Numbered from the stretch's first letter, positions 33,484-42,489 are shown. The stretch: DNA of 64,000 nt from Streptomyces sp. SAI-127 (GCF_029894425.1 NZ_JARXYJ010000001.1:4092001-4156000); one strand, 5' to 3'. A program made the numbers and translations. Notes: generated by a model from the sequence alone, not told the origin.

Positions 33484-34449
33484 GTGACCATGCCCACCAC
33501 TGCATCAGCCGCACACCCGCTCACGGACGTGACCGCGTCCGACAGCACGCTGCGCCGGTTCCTTCACGGGCTGCCCGGCGTGGACGCGGTCGGCCTGGAG
33601 GCGCGTGCCGCCTCGCTCGGTACCCGTTCCATCAAGACGACCGCGAAGGCGTACGCCATCGACCTCGCCATCTCGATGGTCGACCTGACGACGCTGGAAG
33701 GCGCGGACACCCCGGGCAAGGTCCGGGCGCTCGGCGCCAAGGCGGTCCGCCCCGACCCGACCGACCGGACGACCCCCGCCACGGCCGCGGTCTGCGTCTA
33801 TCCCGACATGGTGCCCGTGGCGAAGGAGGCCGTGGCCGGTTCCGGCGTCAAGGTCGCTTCCGTGGCCACCGCGTTCCCGGCCGGCCGCGCCGCCCTCGAC
33901 GTGAAGCTGGCCGACGTGCGCGACGCCGTGGCCGCGGGCGCCGACGAGGTCGACATGGTCATCGACCGCGGGGCGTTCCTCTCCGGCAGGTACATGAAGG
34001 TGTACGACGAGATCGTCGCCGTGCGCGAGGTCTGCGGAACGGCCGCCCGGCTCAAGGTCATCTTCGAGACCGGCGAGCTGTCGACGTACGACAACATCCG
34101 CCGCGCGAGCTGGCTCGGCATGCTGGCCGGCGCGGACTTCATCAAGACGTCCACCGGCAAGGTCGCGGTGAACGCGACCCCGGCGAACACCCTGCTGATG
34201 CTGGAGGCGGTGCGTGACTTCCGTGCGCAGACCGGCATCCAGGTAGGCGTGAAGCCGGCCGGCGGCATCAGGACGTCCAAGGACGCCATCAAGTTCCTGG
34301 TACTGGTCAACGAGACCGCGGGCGAGGACTGGCTGGACAACCACTGGTTCCGCTTCGGCGCCTCCTCGCTTCTGAACGACCTGCTGATGCAGCGTCAGAA
34401 GCTGGCCACCGGCCGCTACTCCGGCCCCGACTACGTGACGGTGGACTGA
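33484..34449 (+). CDS. deoC: Deoxyribose-phosphate aldolase
   Basis: 321 residues. Splits 2-deoxyribose-5-phosphate to glyceraldehyde-3-phosphate and acetaldehyde. The Schiff-base lysine is in DFIKTSTGK (Lys221) and the proton-relay lysine in VKPAGGIRT (near 257). The protein is longer than E. coli DeoC because of N-terminal and C-terminal extensions common to actinobacterial and animal enzymes. GTG start without a ribosome site, immediately after the promoter. It heads a likely operon with two aldehyde dehydrogenase genes (gaps of 5 and -8 bp) that can remove the acetaldehyde. Confidence 0.95.
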   Translation: MTMPTTASAAHPLTDVTASDSTLRRFLHGLPGVDAVGLEARAASLGTRSIKTTAKAYAIDLAISMVDLTTLEGADTPGKVRALGAKAVRPDPTDRTTPATAAVCVYPDMVPVAKEAVAGSGVKVASVATAFPAGRAALDVKLADVRDAVAAGADEVDMVIDRGAFLSGRYMKVYDEIVAVREVCGTAARLKVIFETGELSTYDNIRRASWLGMLAGADFIKTSTGKVAVNATPANTLLMLEAVRDFRAQTGIQVGVKPAGGIRTSKDAIKFLVLVNETAGEDWLDNHWFRFGASSLLNDLLMQRQKLATGRYSGPDYVTVD

Positions 34450-34454
34450 TCACC

Positions 34455-35918
34455 ATGGCATCGGCATTCGAATACGCACCCGCACCCGAGTCCCGCTCGG
34501 TCGTCGACATCGCGCCGTCCTACGGCCTGTTCATCGACGGCGAGTTCGTGGACGCGGCCGACGGCAAGGTCTTCAAGACCGTCTCGCCGTCCACCGAGGA
34601 GGTCCTCTCCGAGGTCGCCCAGGCCGGTTCCGAGGACGTGGACCGCGCGGTGAAGGCGGCCCGCAAGGCCTTCGAGAAGTGGTCGGCGCTGCCCGGCTCC
34701 GAGCGCGCCAAGTACCTGTTCCGCATCGCCCGGATCATCCAGGAACGCAGCCGCGAGCTCGCCGTCCTGGAGACCCTGGACAACGGCAAGCCCATCAAGG
34801 AGACCCGCGACGCCGACCTCCCCCTGGTCGCCGCGCACTTCTTCTACTACGCGGGCTGGGCCGACAAGCTGGAGCACGCCGGGTTCGGCCGGAGGACGAC
34901 GAATGGGCACAGCGGCGCTTCCCCGAAGCCCCTCGGCGTGGCCGGCCAGGTCATCCCCTGGAACTTCCCGCTGCTGATGCTGGCGTGGAAGATCGCCCCG
35001 GCGCTGGCGACCGGCAACACCGTCGTCCTGAAGCCGGCGGAGACGACCCCCCTGTCGGCGTTGTTCTTCGCGGACGTCTGCCGTCAGGCCGGCCTGCCCC
35101 GGGGTGTCGTCAACATCCTTCCGGGCTACGGCGACACGGGCGCCGCGCTGATCGCGCACCCGGACGTCAACAAGGTGGCCTTCACCGGCTCCACCGCCGT
35201 GGGCAAGGAGATCGCGCGGACCGTCGCCGGCACCCGCAAGAAGGTCACGCTCGAACTGGGCGGCAAGGGCGCCAACATCGTCTTCGACGACGCCCCGATC
35301 GACCAGGCGGTGGAGGGGATCGTCAACGGCATCTTCTTCAACCAGGGCCAGGTCTGCTGCGCGGGCTCCCGTCTCCTCGTCCAGGAGTCCATCCAGGACG
35401 AGCTGCTGGACTCCCTCAAGCGCCGCCTGTCCACCCTGCGCCTCGGCGACCCGCTCGACAAGAACACCGACATCGGCGCGATCAACTCCGCGGAGCAGCT
35501 CTCGCGGATCACCTCACTCGTCGAGAAGGGCGCGGCCGAGGGTGCCGAGCCCTGGTCTCCCGAGTGCGAACTCCCCTCCTCCGGCTACTGGTTCGCCCCG
35601 ACGCTCTTCACGAACGTCACCCAGGCGCACACCATCGCCCGCGACGAGATCTTCGGCCCGGTGCTGTCGGTCCTCACCTTCCGCACCCCGGACGAGGCCG
35701 TCGCGAAGGCCAACAACACCCAGTACGGCCTCTCGGCGGGCATCTGGACGGAGAAGGGTTCGCGGATCCTGGCGGTGGCGAACAAGCTCCGGGCCGGGGT
35801 CGTCTGGTCCAACACGTTCAACAAGTTCGACCCGACGTCGCCGTTCGGCGGCTACAAGGAGTCGGGCTTCGGCCGCGAGGGCGGTCGCCACGGCCTGGAG
35901 GCGTACCTCGATGTCTGA
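34455..35918 (+). CDS. Aldehyde dehydrogenase
   Basis: A 487-residue NAD(P)-dependent dehydrogenase. The catalytic Cys is in NQGQVCCAGSRLLV (near 301), the general-base Glu in TLELGGKGANIVF (near 268), and the coenzyme loop in FTGSTAVGKEIAR. It starts 5 nt after the deoC stop, so acetaldehyde released by DeoC is the most economical substrate, giving acetate. The last eight bases overlap the start of the next, truncated dehydrogenase gene, which implies translational coupling. Confidence 0.94.
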   Translation: MASAFEYAPAPESRSVVDIAPSYGLFIDGEFVDAADGKVFKTVSPSTEEVLSEVAQAGSEDVDRAVKAARKAFEKWSALPGSERAKYLFRIARIIQERSRELAVLETLDNGKPIKETRDADLPLVAAHFFYYAGWADKLEHAGFGRRTTNGHSGASPKPLGVAGQVIPWNFPLLMLAWKIAPALATGNTVVLKPAETTPLSALFFADVCRQAGLPRGVVNILPGYGDTGAALIAHPDVNKVAFTGSTAVGKEIARTVAGTRKKVTLELGGKGANIVFDDAPIDQAVEGIVNGIFFNQGQVCCAGSRLLVQESIQDELLDSLKRRLSTLRLGDPLDKNTDIGAINSAEQLSRITSLVEKGAAEGAEPWSPECELPSSGYWFAPTLFTNVTQAHTIARDEIFGPVLSVLTFRTPDEAVAKANNTQYGLSAGIWTEKGSRILAVANKLRAGVVWSNTFNKFDPTSPFGGYKESGFGREGGRHGLEAYLDV

Positions 35919-36798
35919 CCGACTCAGTGTCCTCAAGACCTACAAGCTGTACGTCGGGGGCAAGTTCCCCCGCTCCGAAAGCGGCCGGGTGTACGAAGTG
36001 ACCGACTCCAAGGGCAAGTGGCTGGCCAACGCGCCGCAGTCGAGCCGCAAGGACGCCCGTGACGCGGTCGTGGCCGCGCGCAAGGCGTTCGGCGGCTGGT
36101 CCGGCGCGACGGCTTACAACCGCGGCCAGGTCCTCTACCGCGTCGCGGAGATGCTGGAGGGCCGCAAGGCGCAGTTCGTCCACGAGGTGGCCGACGCCGA
36201 GGGTCTGTCCAAGTCCAGGGCGGCCGAGCAGGTCGAGGCGACGATCGACCGCTGGGTCTGGTACGCGGGCTGGACCGACAAGATCGCTCAGGTGGTGGGC
36301 GGCGGAAACCCGGTGGCGGGCCCGTACTTCAACCTGTCCTCCCCCGAGCCGACGGGCGTGGTGGCCGTCCTGGCCCCGCAGGAGTCGTCGTTCCTGGGCC
36401 TGGTCTCGGTGGTCGCCCCGGTGATCGCCACGGGCAACACGGCGATCGTGGTGGCGAGCGAGAAGTCCCCGCTCCCGGCGCTGTCCCTGGGCGAGGTCCT
36501 GGCCACCTCGGACGTCCCCGGAGGCGTGGTCAACGTCCTCTCGGGCCGTACGGCCGAGATCGCGACCCCCCTGGCGTCCCACCAGGACGTCAACGCGATC
36601 GACCTGGCGGGCGCGGACGAGGTCCTCGCGAAGGATCTGGAGATCGCGGCGGCGGACAACCTGAAGCGAGTCCTGCGTCCACAGCCTGTGGACAACTGGA
36701 CGGCGACTCCGGGCACCGACCGCCTGACGGCGTTCCTGGAGACGAAGACGGTCTGGCACCCGACGGGTTCGCTGGGGGCGTCGGGCTCGTCGTACTGA
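35911..36798 (+). CDS. Aldehyde dehydrogenase-like protein lacking the catalytic half
   Basis: 295 residues, against about 480-500 for the family. It covers the N-terminal coenzyme-binding region (YVGGKFPRSESGRVYEV, GVVAVLAPQESSFLGLV and GNTAIVVASEKSPLPALSLG). The reading then ends with a short tail, and the catalytic domain with its Cys is absent. ATG 35911 overlaps the preceding gene's end (ATGTCTGA). The order full-length plus truncated resembles the two-domain ALDH16 proteins, where a second, inactive ALDH unit is fused behind the first. It may be a structural partner of the upstream enzyme rather than a decayed gene; codon bias is normal throughout. Confidence 0.88.
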   Translation: MSDRLSVLKTYKLYVGGKFPRSESGRVYEVTDSKGKWLANAPQSSRKDARDAVVAARKAFGGWSGATAYNRGQVLYRVAEMLEGRKAQFVHEVADAEGLSKSRAAEQVEATIDRWVWYAGWTDKIAQVVGGGNPVAGPYFNLSSPEPTGVVAVLAPQESSFLGLVSVVAPVIATGNTAIVVASEKSPLPALSLGEVLATSDVPGGVVNVLSGRTAEIATPLASHQDVNAIDLAGADEVLAKDLEIAAADNLKRVLRPQPVDNWTATPGTDRLTAFLETKTVWHPTGSLGASGSSY

Positions 36799-36812
36799 TC
36801 CGTCCGCACCGC

Positions 36813-36852
36813 AGAGCCGCGCCTCCCCTCCGTCCGGGGGAGACGCGGCTCT
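36813..36852. terminator. Hairpin ending the deoC operon
   Basis: AGAGCCGCGCCTCCCC pairs with GGGGGAGACGCGGCTCT around a 7-nt loop, starting 14 bp after the stop. It also faces the convergent small secreted-protein gene. Confidence 0.85.
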
Positions 36853-36870
36853 CCTGCCGTCGTACCGGAA

Positions 36871-37266
36871 TCAGCTGTTCGGCAACCCCACCACCTGTCC
36901 CACCACCGGCATGCTCCCGATCGACTGCGCCTGCGCGACGGGCCCCAACAGCGCCCGCGAGGCAACCGGCTGGGAGTCGCCGAGCTGCGTCGCCACCCCG
37001 TTGTCCAGCGGATCCACTCCCGTCCCCGCGAGCGGGTTCGGCTTGAGACCGGCGACCGGGCCGGTGACGTAGCTGACCGAGCCGGTGAGCGACTGCACTC
37101 CGGCCTGCGGGTCGATGTTGCCCAGCGAGGTCGGCCGGGCGCCCACCATGCCGACGACCGGCTCGGTGTCCGCGGCGGCCACCCCTGCGCCCGCGCCGAG
37201 TGCGACGCCCGCGGTGGCGAGGGCGGTGAGCGTGCGCCGGGCTGTCGGGTTCGCGTGTCGTGCCAT
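36871..37266 (-). CDS. Small secreted protein of unknown function, 131 aa
   Basis: A signal peptide (RHANPTARRTLTALATAGVA through about residue 32, cleavage near AAA-DT) is followed by about 100 residues rich in Gly, Pro, Val and Leu with no Cys. Its composition resembles the secreted protein at 43.5 kb, with phrases such as PVAGLKPNPLAG and MPVVGQVVGLP, so the two may be distant relatives. ATG at 37264-37266. The mature chain is hydrophobic and could be surface-active or wall-associated. No domain is recognised. Confidence 0.75.
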   Translation of the reverse strand: MARHANPTARRTLTALATAGVALGAGAGVAAADTEPVVGMVGARPTSLGNIDPQAGVQSLTGSVSYVTGPVAGLKPNPLAGTGVDPLDNGVATQLGDSQPVASRALLGPVAQAQSIGSMPVVGQVVGLPNS

Positions 37267-37396
37267 GTTTTTCTGCCACCTTTTCCGTGCACTGGGTAAT
37301 CGTGTCGACACGAAGGGTAGTTGAGGTGTGACGCACGCTTCAAAGTCAACCCGCGGGGTCGATGAACAGCAGGTGAATGCCCCACACTGGTGTCCC

Positions 37397-38032
37397 GTGA
37401 GTTCCCAACCGCCCATACCGACGCGAGTCGTGCTGCTCTGCGGCCCCTCCGGCTCCGGCAAGTCCCTCCTCTCGGCCCGGTCCGGTCTTCCGGTCCTCCG
37501 GCTCGACGACTTCTACAAGGAGGGCAACGACCCGACGCTGCCGCTGGTGGCGGGGAGCTCCGACATCGACTGGGACCACCCCGAGTCCTGGGACGCGGAC
37601 ACCGCCGTGGCGGCGATCGTCGAACTGTGCCGCACGGGCCGTACGAATATCCCGGTCTACGACATCTCCCTGAGCGCCCGCACCGGCGAGGAGTCGGTCG
37701 ACATGGGCCGGACCCCGCTGTTCATCGCGGAGGGCATCTTCGCCGCCGAGATCGTCACCCGCTGCCGGGAGCTCGGCGTACTGGCCGACGCGCTGTGCCT
37801 GAGCCGCGGTCCGGTGCGGACGTTCCGCCGCCGGTTCCTGCGTGATCTGCGCGAGGGCCGCAAGTCGGTGCCGTTCCTGCTGCGCCGCGGCTGGCGGCTG
37901 ATGCGCCTGGAGCGCTCGATCGTCGCCCGCCAGACCGCCCTCGGCGCCCACCCCTGCGACAAGGACGAGGCCCTGACCCGCCTGTCCGCGGCGGCAGCGG
38001 GGCACCGGCCGGCGGCGGCTCCGGCGGCCTGA
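37397..38032 (+). CDS. Uridine kinase-like P-loop protein
   Basis: 211 residues with a Walker A at 16-23 (GPSGSGKS) and LRLDDFYKEGNDPTLP, which matches the uridine kinase/phosphoribulokinase substrate loop. IDWDHPESWD and the later FIAEGIFAAEI fit the same fold. It would phosphorylate a nucleoside such as uridine or cytidine, although the protein is shorter and diverged enough that the substrate is uncertain. GTG 37397 is chosen by family alignment; no ribosome site is clear, and it may be leaderless. Its position between nucleoside genes is consistent with salvage, but no CTACGCGCGTAG site is present. Confidence 0.8.
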   Translation: MSSQPPIPTRVVLLCGPSGSGKSLLSARSGLPVLRLDDFYKEGNDPTLPLVAGSSDIDWDHPESWDADTAVAAIVELCRTGRTNIPVYDISLSARTGEESVDMGRTPLFIAEGIFAAEIVTRCRELGVLADALCLSRGPVRTFRRRFLRDLREGRKSVPFLLRRGWRLMRLERSIVARQTALGAHPCDKDEALTRLSAAAAGHRPAAAPAA

Positions 38033-38105
38033 GCGGCCCGGCCGAACGACTTCGGCGCCTTCTCCGTCGTAGGACCGGAAAACGGTCACCTCGGGAAGGA
38101 AGCGG

Positions 38106-38429
38106 ATGACGACAGCACGGCTGGTCATGACGGTGGCGATGCTGGCGGTGGTCCTCGGATGCTCGTCCGGCGGCGAAGCCGCGGACTCCTGCGCGGGGGT
38201 GGTGACGCACGAGAACCGTGACTATCTGCCCACCCAGGACGAGGGCTTCACCGTCGGCGAGCGCCTGGGCACCGCCCGCATCGCGGAGTGCGACGACACG
38301 CCGAACGATCCCGACGTCGCCATCCCCGAAGGCACGACCAACGCGTACCTCGTCGAGGGCAGGGACCCCGCCGAGGCCGTCGCCGTCGGTGACTCGCCCG
38401 TCTCGGCGAGGCTCGTGGAGATCCGCTGA
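38106..38429 (+). CDS. Small lipoprotein of unknown function, 107 aa
   Basis: The signal peptide ends in the lipobox VVLGC near residue 19, followed by SSGGEAADSC. The mature domain of about 85 residues has several acidic residues and a second and third Cys (SCAG and AECDD) that may form a disulfide. GGAAGGAAGCGG precedes the ATG. It ends at a hairpin facing convergent sigQ. I do not recognise the family. Confidence 0.72.
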   Translation: MTTARLVMTVAMLAVVLGCSSGGEAADSCAGVVTHENRDYLPTQDEGFTVGERLGTARIAECDDTPNDPDVAIPEGTTNAYLVEGRDPAEAVAVGDSPVSARLVEIR

Positions 38430-38439
38430 GCACACACCG

Positions 38440-38480
38440 AAGCGGGACTGGACGGACCCCCCGGCCCTCCAGTCCCGCTT
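38440..38480. terminator. Hairpin between the small lipoprotein gene and sigQ
   Basis: AAGCGGGACTGGA pairs perfectly with TCCAGTCCCGCTT across a 15-nt loop. It lies 11 bp after the lipoprotein stop and downstream of sigQ on the other strand. Confidence 0.82.
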
Positions 38481-38590
38481 CTTGGTGCTTCCCCCGCAGT
38501 CCCCGTGGGTCCCCCGTGACCCCCGTTGATCCCCCCCCGGGTACCGGCCCCCCAGCCGGTACCCCTGATCCCCCGTTCCTCCCCCAACCC

Positions 38591-39328
38591 TCAGGCGACG
38601 AGCTCCCCGAAGGCGTTCTCCTCGTCACGGCCGAAGCTGAGGACCTCGTCCTCGCGCAGCCGGCGGAGCGACCGCCAGATGCTGGACTTCACCGTGCCGA
38701 CACTGATGTCGAGGATCTCCGCGATCTCCGGGTCGGTGCGGCCCTCGTAGTAACGAAGGACCAGCATCGTGCGCTGGAGTTCGGGGAGCCGGGCGAGCGC
38801 CTGCCACAGGACCGCGCGCAGTTCGGTGCCGCGCATCGCGTCCGTGTCGCCGGGCGTCTCCGGCAGTTCCTCGGTCGGGTATTCGTTCAGCTTGCGGCGG
38901 CGCCACGCGCTGATGTGCAGGTTCGTCATGGTGCGGCGGAGGTAGCCCCCGACCGCGGCCTTGTCGCTGATCCGGTCCCATGCCCTGTACGTCGAGAACA
39001 GCGCGCTCTGCAGCAGGTCCTCGGCCTCGAAGCGGTCACCGGTCAGGTGGTACGCGGTGGCGTACAGGGAGGCGCGGCGCTCCTGGACGTAGGCGGTGAA
39101 CTCCGCCTCCGACAGCGAACGACGCTCCCCCGTGTCCTCCCTGTACGACGATCCCCCGTGCGATTCCCCCGTGATGGTGTCAACCACCGACATGTACGCG
39201 GTGTGCTGACGCCCGGTGCCGCGAGCGCACCCCCGCCCGCTCACGGCACCGGACTTCTCGGAACCCCGGGTCACGTCGTGCAGCCGCGTGACCACTGCGC
39301 TGGTGCTGATGCTGTGCAGCGTGTTCAT
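38591..39328 (-). CDS. sigQ: ECF sigma factor SigQ
   Basis: A 245-residue ECF sigma factor. Region 2 (about 95-160) includes GDRFEAEDLLQSALFSTYRA, and region 4 (about 180-235) includes DPEIAEILDISVGTVKSSIW. An N-terminal extension of about 75 residues precedes region 2. The ATG at 39326-39328 follows GGGGGGCGCGAG. It is divergent from afsQ1, the arrangement of S. coelicolor sigQ, where AfsQ1 activates sigQ and SigQ in turn damps antibiotic production. A GTCAC-N6-GTCAC site lies in the shared gap. The synteny makes the identity firm. Confidence 0.93.
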   Translation of the reverse strand: MNTLHSISTSAVVTRLHDVTRGSEKSGAVSGRGCARGTGRQHTAYMSVVDTITGESHGGSSYREDTGERRSLSEAEFTAYVQERRASLYATAYHLTGDRFEAEDLLQSALFSTYRAWDRISDKAAVGGYLRRTMTNLHISAWRRRKLNEYPTEELPETPGDTDAMRGTELRAVLWQALARLPELQRTMLVLRYYEGRTDPEIAEILDISVGTVKSSIWRSLRRLREDEVLSFGRDEENAFGELVA

Positions 39329-39435
39329 CTCGCGCCCCCCGTCGTGGACTTCCGGTGTTCGGTCTGCTCGGGCGGTGCTGCCTTGCCCGTGCCGAGAAGC
39401 TTGCCCTCGCACCTTCATGGCCGTGTCCGCCGACT

Positions 39436-39451
39436 GTCACAGACCTGTCAC
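39436..39451. promoter_or_regulatory. AfsQ1-type binding site GTCAC-N6-GTCAC
   Basis: GTCACAGACCTGTCAC matches the published AfsQ1 direct repeat (GTnAC-n6-GTnAC). It lies about 107 bp from each of the divergent sigQ and afsQ1 starts, consistent with activation of one or both. Confidence 0.82.
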
Positions 39452-39557
39452 AGGGGCCCGTCTCAGGAATTGCACAGCGGACCCACGGACGGGTGCCGTA
39501 AGGACTGCCTGTCCCCACAGGTCGAACCGCACCCCCTCCATGGGCCAGAATGAGCCC

Positions 39558-40235
39558 GTGCCTTCCCTGTTGCTGATCGAGGACGACGACGCCATCCGTA
39601 CGGCCCTGGAGCTGAGCCTCACGCGCCAGGGCCACCGGGTTGCCACCGCTGCCACCGGCGAGGACGGCCTGAAGCTGCTGCGTGAGCAGCGGCCGGACCT
39701 GATCGTGCTGGATGTCATGCTGCCCGGCATCGACGGGTTCGAGGTGTGCCGGCGCATCCGGCGCACGGACCAGCTGCCGATCATTCTGCTGACCGCGCGC
39801 AACGACGACATCGACATCGTCGTCGGACTGGAGTCCGGTGCCGACGACTATGTCGTCAAGCCGATCCAGGGGCGGGTGCTGGACGCCCGGATCCGGGCCG
39901 TGCTGCGGCGCGGGGAACGCGAGTCGACCGACGCGGCGAGCTTCGGCTCCCTGGTCATCGACCGCGCGGCGATGACCGTGACGAAGAACGGCGAGGACCT
40001 ACAGCTCACGCCCACCGAGCTCAGGCTGCTCCTGGAGCTGAGCCGGCGGCCCGGCCAGGCCCTGTCGCGGCAGCAGCTGCTGCGGCTGGTCTGGGAGCAC
40101 GACTACCTCGGTGACTCGCGCCTGGTGGACGCCTGCGTGCAGCGGCTGCGCGCCAAGGTCGAGGACGTGCCGTCGTCCCCGACGCTGATCCGTACCGTGC
40201 GGGGCGTGGGTTACCGGCTGGACACGCCTCAGTGA
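39558..40235 (+). CDS. afsQ1: Response regulator AfsQ1
   Basis: A 225-residue OmpR-type regulator. The receiver domain has the phospho-acceptor Asp52 in VLDVMLPG, the acidic pair in IEDDD and the switch Lys in DDYVVKPI. The winged-helix DNA-binding domain ends RTVRGVGYRL. In S. coelicolor it activates antibiotic genes and sigQ and responds to nitrogen excess such as glutamate. GTG 39558 follows a CAGAAT -10-like element by about 7 nt, so the transcript is probably leaderless. It overlaps afsQ2 by 4 bp (GTGA). Confidence 0.95.
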   Translation: MPSLLLIEDDDAIRTALELSLTRQGHRVATAATGEDGLKLLREQRPDLIVLDVMLPGIDGFEVCRRIRRTDQLPIILLTARNDDIDIVVGLESGADDYVVKPIQGRVLDARIRAVLRRGERESTDAASFGSLVIDRAAMTVTKNGEDLQLTPTELRLLLELSRRPGQALSRQQLLRLVWEHDYLGDSRLVDACVQRLRAKVEDVPSSPTLIRTVRGVGYRLDTPQ

Positions 40236-41824
40236 CCCAAGCGCAAGGGGGGTTCCGCGGCTGGTTCGCGGCTCGCAAGGGTGTGTGGTCACGGCTGCGT
40301 TTCACCAGTCTGCGCCTGCGGCTCGTGGTCGTCTTCGGCCTGGTGGCGCTGACCGCCGCCGTGTCCGTGTCCGGGATCGCCTACTGGCTCAACCGCGAGG
40401 CGGTGCTCACCCGCGCCCAGGACGCGGTGCTGCGCGACTTCCAGCAGGAGATGCAGAACCGAGCGGGCGCCCTGCCGGAGGACCCCACGCAGGACGAACT
40501 CCAGCAGGCGGCGGGGCAGATGGCGGGCAGCAGCCAGCGCTTCAGCGTGCTGCTCGTCGCCGACGACGCCAACGGCAGGACGGTGTACGGCAATTCGGGC
40601 GCCCTGGACGGCTTCACGCTCGAGGACGTGCCCGTGTCGCTGCGCGAGGCGGTGAACGAGAAGCAGAAGGTCGACTCCGCCAACAAGTACGCCTATCACC
40701 TGTACTGGCAGCGGACCGTCGACCACGACACCCCGTATCTGGTCGCCGGCACGAGGGTGATCGGCGGCGGTCCGACCGGTTACATGCTCAAGTCCCTCGA
40801 GCCGGAGGCCAAGGACCTCAACTCCCTTGCCTGGTCGCTGGGTATCGCCACCGGGCTGGCGCTGATCGGCTCCGCGCTGCTCGCGCAGGCCGCCTCGACG
40901 ACCGTACTGAAGCCGGTGCACCGGCTCGGGATCGCCGCGCGCCGGCTCGGCGAGGGCAAGCTGGACACCCGGCTCAGCGTGTCGGGCACCGACGAACTCG
41001 CCGACCTCTCGAGGACGTTCAACCACGCGGCCGAGGCCCTGGAGAAGCGGGTCGACGACATGGCCGCCCGCGACAACGCCTCACGGCGCTTCGTGGCGGA
41101 CATGAGCCATGAACTCCGTACACCGCTCACCGCGATCACCGCCGTCACGGAGATCCTGGAGGAGGAGCTGGAGGCGGAGTCCGGCTCGATGGACCCGATG
41201 ATCGAGCCGGCCGTGCGGCTGGTGGTCAGCGAGACGCGCAGGCTCAATGACCTGGTCGAGAACCTCATGGAGGTCACCCGCTTCGACGCGGGTACGGCCC
41301 GGCTGGTCCTCGACGACGTCGACGTGGCCGACCAGATCACCGCGTGCATCGACGCGCGCGCGTGGCTGGACGCGGTGGAGCTGGACGCCGAGCGCGGCAT
41401 CCACGCCCGCCTCGACCCGCGCCGCCTCGACGTGATCCTGGCCAACCTGATCGGCAACGCCCTCAAGCACGGCGGCTCCCCGGTGCGGGTGGCGGTGCGC
41501 GCGGCGGCCGACGAGGTGGTCATCGGGGTCCGCGACCACGGCCCCGGCATCCCCGAGGACGTCCTGCCGCACGTCTTCGACCGCTTCTACAAGGCCAGCG
41601 CCTCCCGCCCGCGTTCCGAGGGCAGCGGCCTCGGCCTGTCCATCGCCCGGGAGAACGCCCACATCCACGGCGGTGAGATCACCGCGGCGAACTCCCCCGA
41701 CGGAGGCGCCGTCTTCACACTCCGGCTCCCCCGGGACGCCTCGGCGCTGGCCGAGGAACTCCTGGAGGCCAAGAAGGACGACGGCGTGTCGAAGAACGGC
41801 GTGTCGAAGAAGGGGGACGCCTGA
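40232..41824 (+). CDS. afsQ2: Sensor histidine kinase AfsQ2
   Basis: 530 residues. Transmembrane helices lie at about 30-50 and 195-217 and flank an extracytoplasmic sensor domain of about 145 residues. A HAMP segment leads to the dimerisation domain with the phospho-acceptor His293 in SHELRTPL. The HATPase domain has NLIGNALKHGG, the G1 box DHGPGIPEDVL and GSGLGLSIA. The C-terminus repeats GVSKNGVSKKGDA after the kinase core. It phosphorylates AfsQ1 and is translationally coupled to the genes on both sides. Confidence 0.95.
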   Translation: MTQAQGGFRGWFAARKGVWSRLRFTSLRLRLVVVFGLVALTAAVSVSGIAYWLNREAVLTRAQDAVLRDFQQEMQNRAGALPEDPTQDELQQAAGQMAGSSQRFSVLLVADDANGRTVYGNSGALDGFTLEDVPVSLREAVNEKQKVDSANKYAYHLYWQRTVDHDTPYLVAGTRVIGGGPTGYMLKSLEPEAKDLNSLAWSLGIATGLALIGSALLAQAASTTVLKPVHRLGIAARRLGEGKLDTRLSVSGTDELADLSRTFNHAAEALEKRVDDMAARDNASRRFVADMSHELRTPLTAITAVTEILEEELEAESGSMDPMIEPAVRLVVSETRRLNDLVENLMEVTRFDAGTARLVLDDVDVADQITACIDARAWLDAVELDAERGIHARLDPRRLDVILANLIGNALKHGGSPVRVAVRAAADEVVIGVRDHGPGIPEDVLPHVFDRFYKASASRPRSEGSGLGLSIARENAHIHGGEITAANSPDGGAVFTLRLPRDASALAEELLEAKKDDGVSKNGVSKKGDA

Positions 41825-42489
41825 TGAGCTCCGAGAGGCGACACCGCCGGGGGCGTGCGGTACGGGCGGAGGGTGCGTGCGCCGGGCTGAACGTACGCCG
41901 GCTGCTGGCGCTGCCCCTGCTCGGGCTGCTGGTCGCCGGGTGCGGGATCCGCTCCACCGAGGTGCCCACCGACTTCGGGCCTGCGCCCTCGCGGGTGCGG
42001 TGCTCGTTGTCGGAGCCGGACACGACGACGCAGGCCTCGCGGGGGCTGGCCGTGCAGGTGTTCCTGTTGTGCGGGTCGTCGCTGGTGGCCGTGGACCGGA
42101 GCCTCAGGGTCCCGGACGGGACCGCGGACTCCGCGCGAAGGGTGCTGGTCGCCCAGGGGCTCCTCGACCAGCTCGCCGAGACACCGTCGGCGGCCGAGCG
42201 GGAGGCCGGGTATCAGACGTATGTGCGCGGCGGCATGACCGTCAGCGGGCCGCGCGCCAAGGATCCCGAGGACACCTTCCGGCTGAGCACCCCGCCCACC
42301 GAGCTCTCCGCCTACGCGCTCGCCCAGGTGGTGTGCACGTTCTCCGACTCGGCCGCGGCCGAGGGCGACGGCTCCGTCATCCTCGGCGGCCCCACGAACA
42401 CCCCTCTGCGCCGCTACGACTGCACGGACGAGGTCCGCTCCCAGCCGGGCAGCCGGCAGCCCGCGTCGAGCGAGGTGACGGACGGCTGA
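41824..42489 (+). CDS. AfsQ3-like lipoprotein of the AfsQ operon
   Basis: 221 residues. A basic N-terminus precedes a hydrophobic stretch ending in the lipobox LLVAGC near 41, so the protein is predicted to be lipid-anchored outside the membrane. The mature region resembles the GerMN/sporulation-type lipoproteins found beside two-component systems. The ATG shares four bases (ATGA) with the end of afsQ2, so it is the third gene of the operon. In S. coelicolor the equivalent gene is called afsQ3, and a sensory or accessory role is assumed rather than proven. Confidence 0.83.
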   Translation: MSSERRHRRGRAVRAEGACAGLNVRRLLALPLLGLLVAGCGIRSTEVPTDFGPAPSRVRCSLSEPDTTTQASRGLAVQVFLLCGSSLVAVDRSLRVPDGTADSARRVLVAQGLLDQLAETPSAAEREAGYQTYVRGGMTVSGPRAKDPEDTFRLSTPPTELSAYALAQVVCTFSDSAAAEGDGSVILGGPTNTPLRRYDCTDEVRSQPGSRQPASSEVTDG

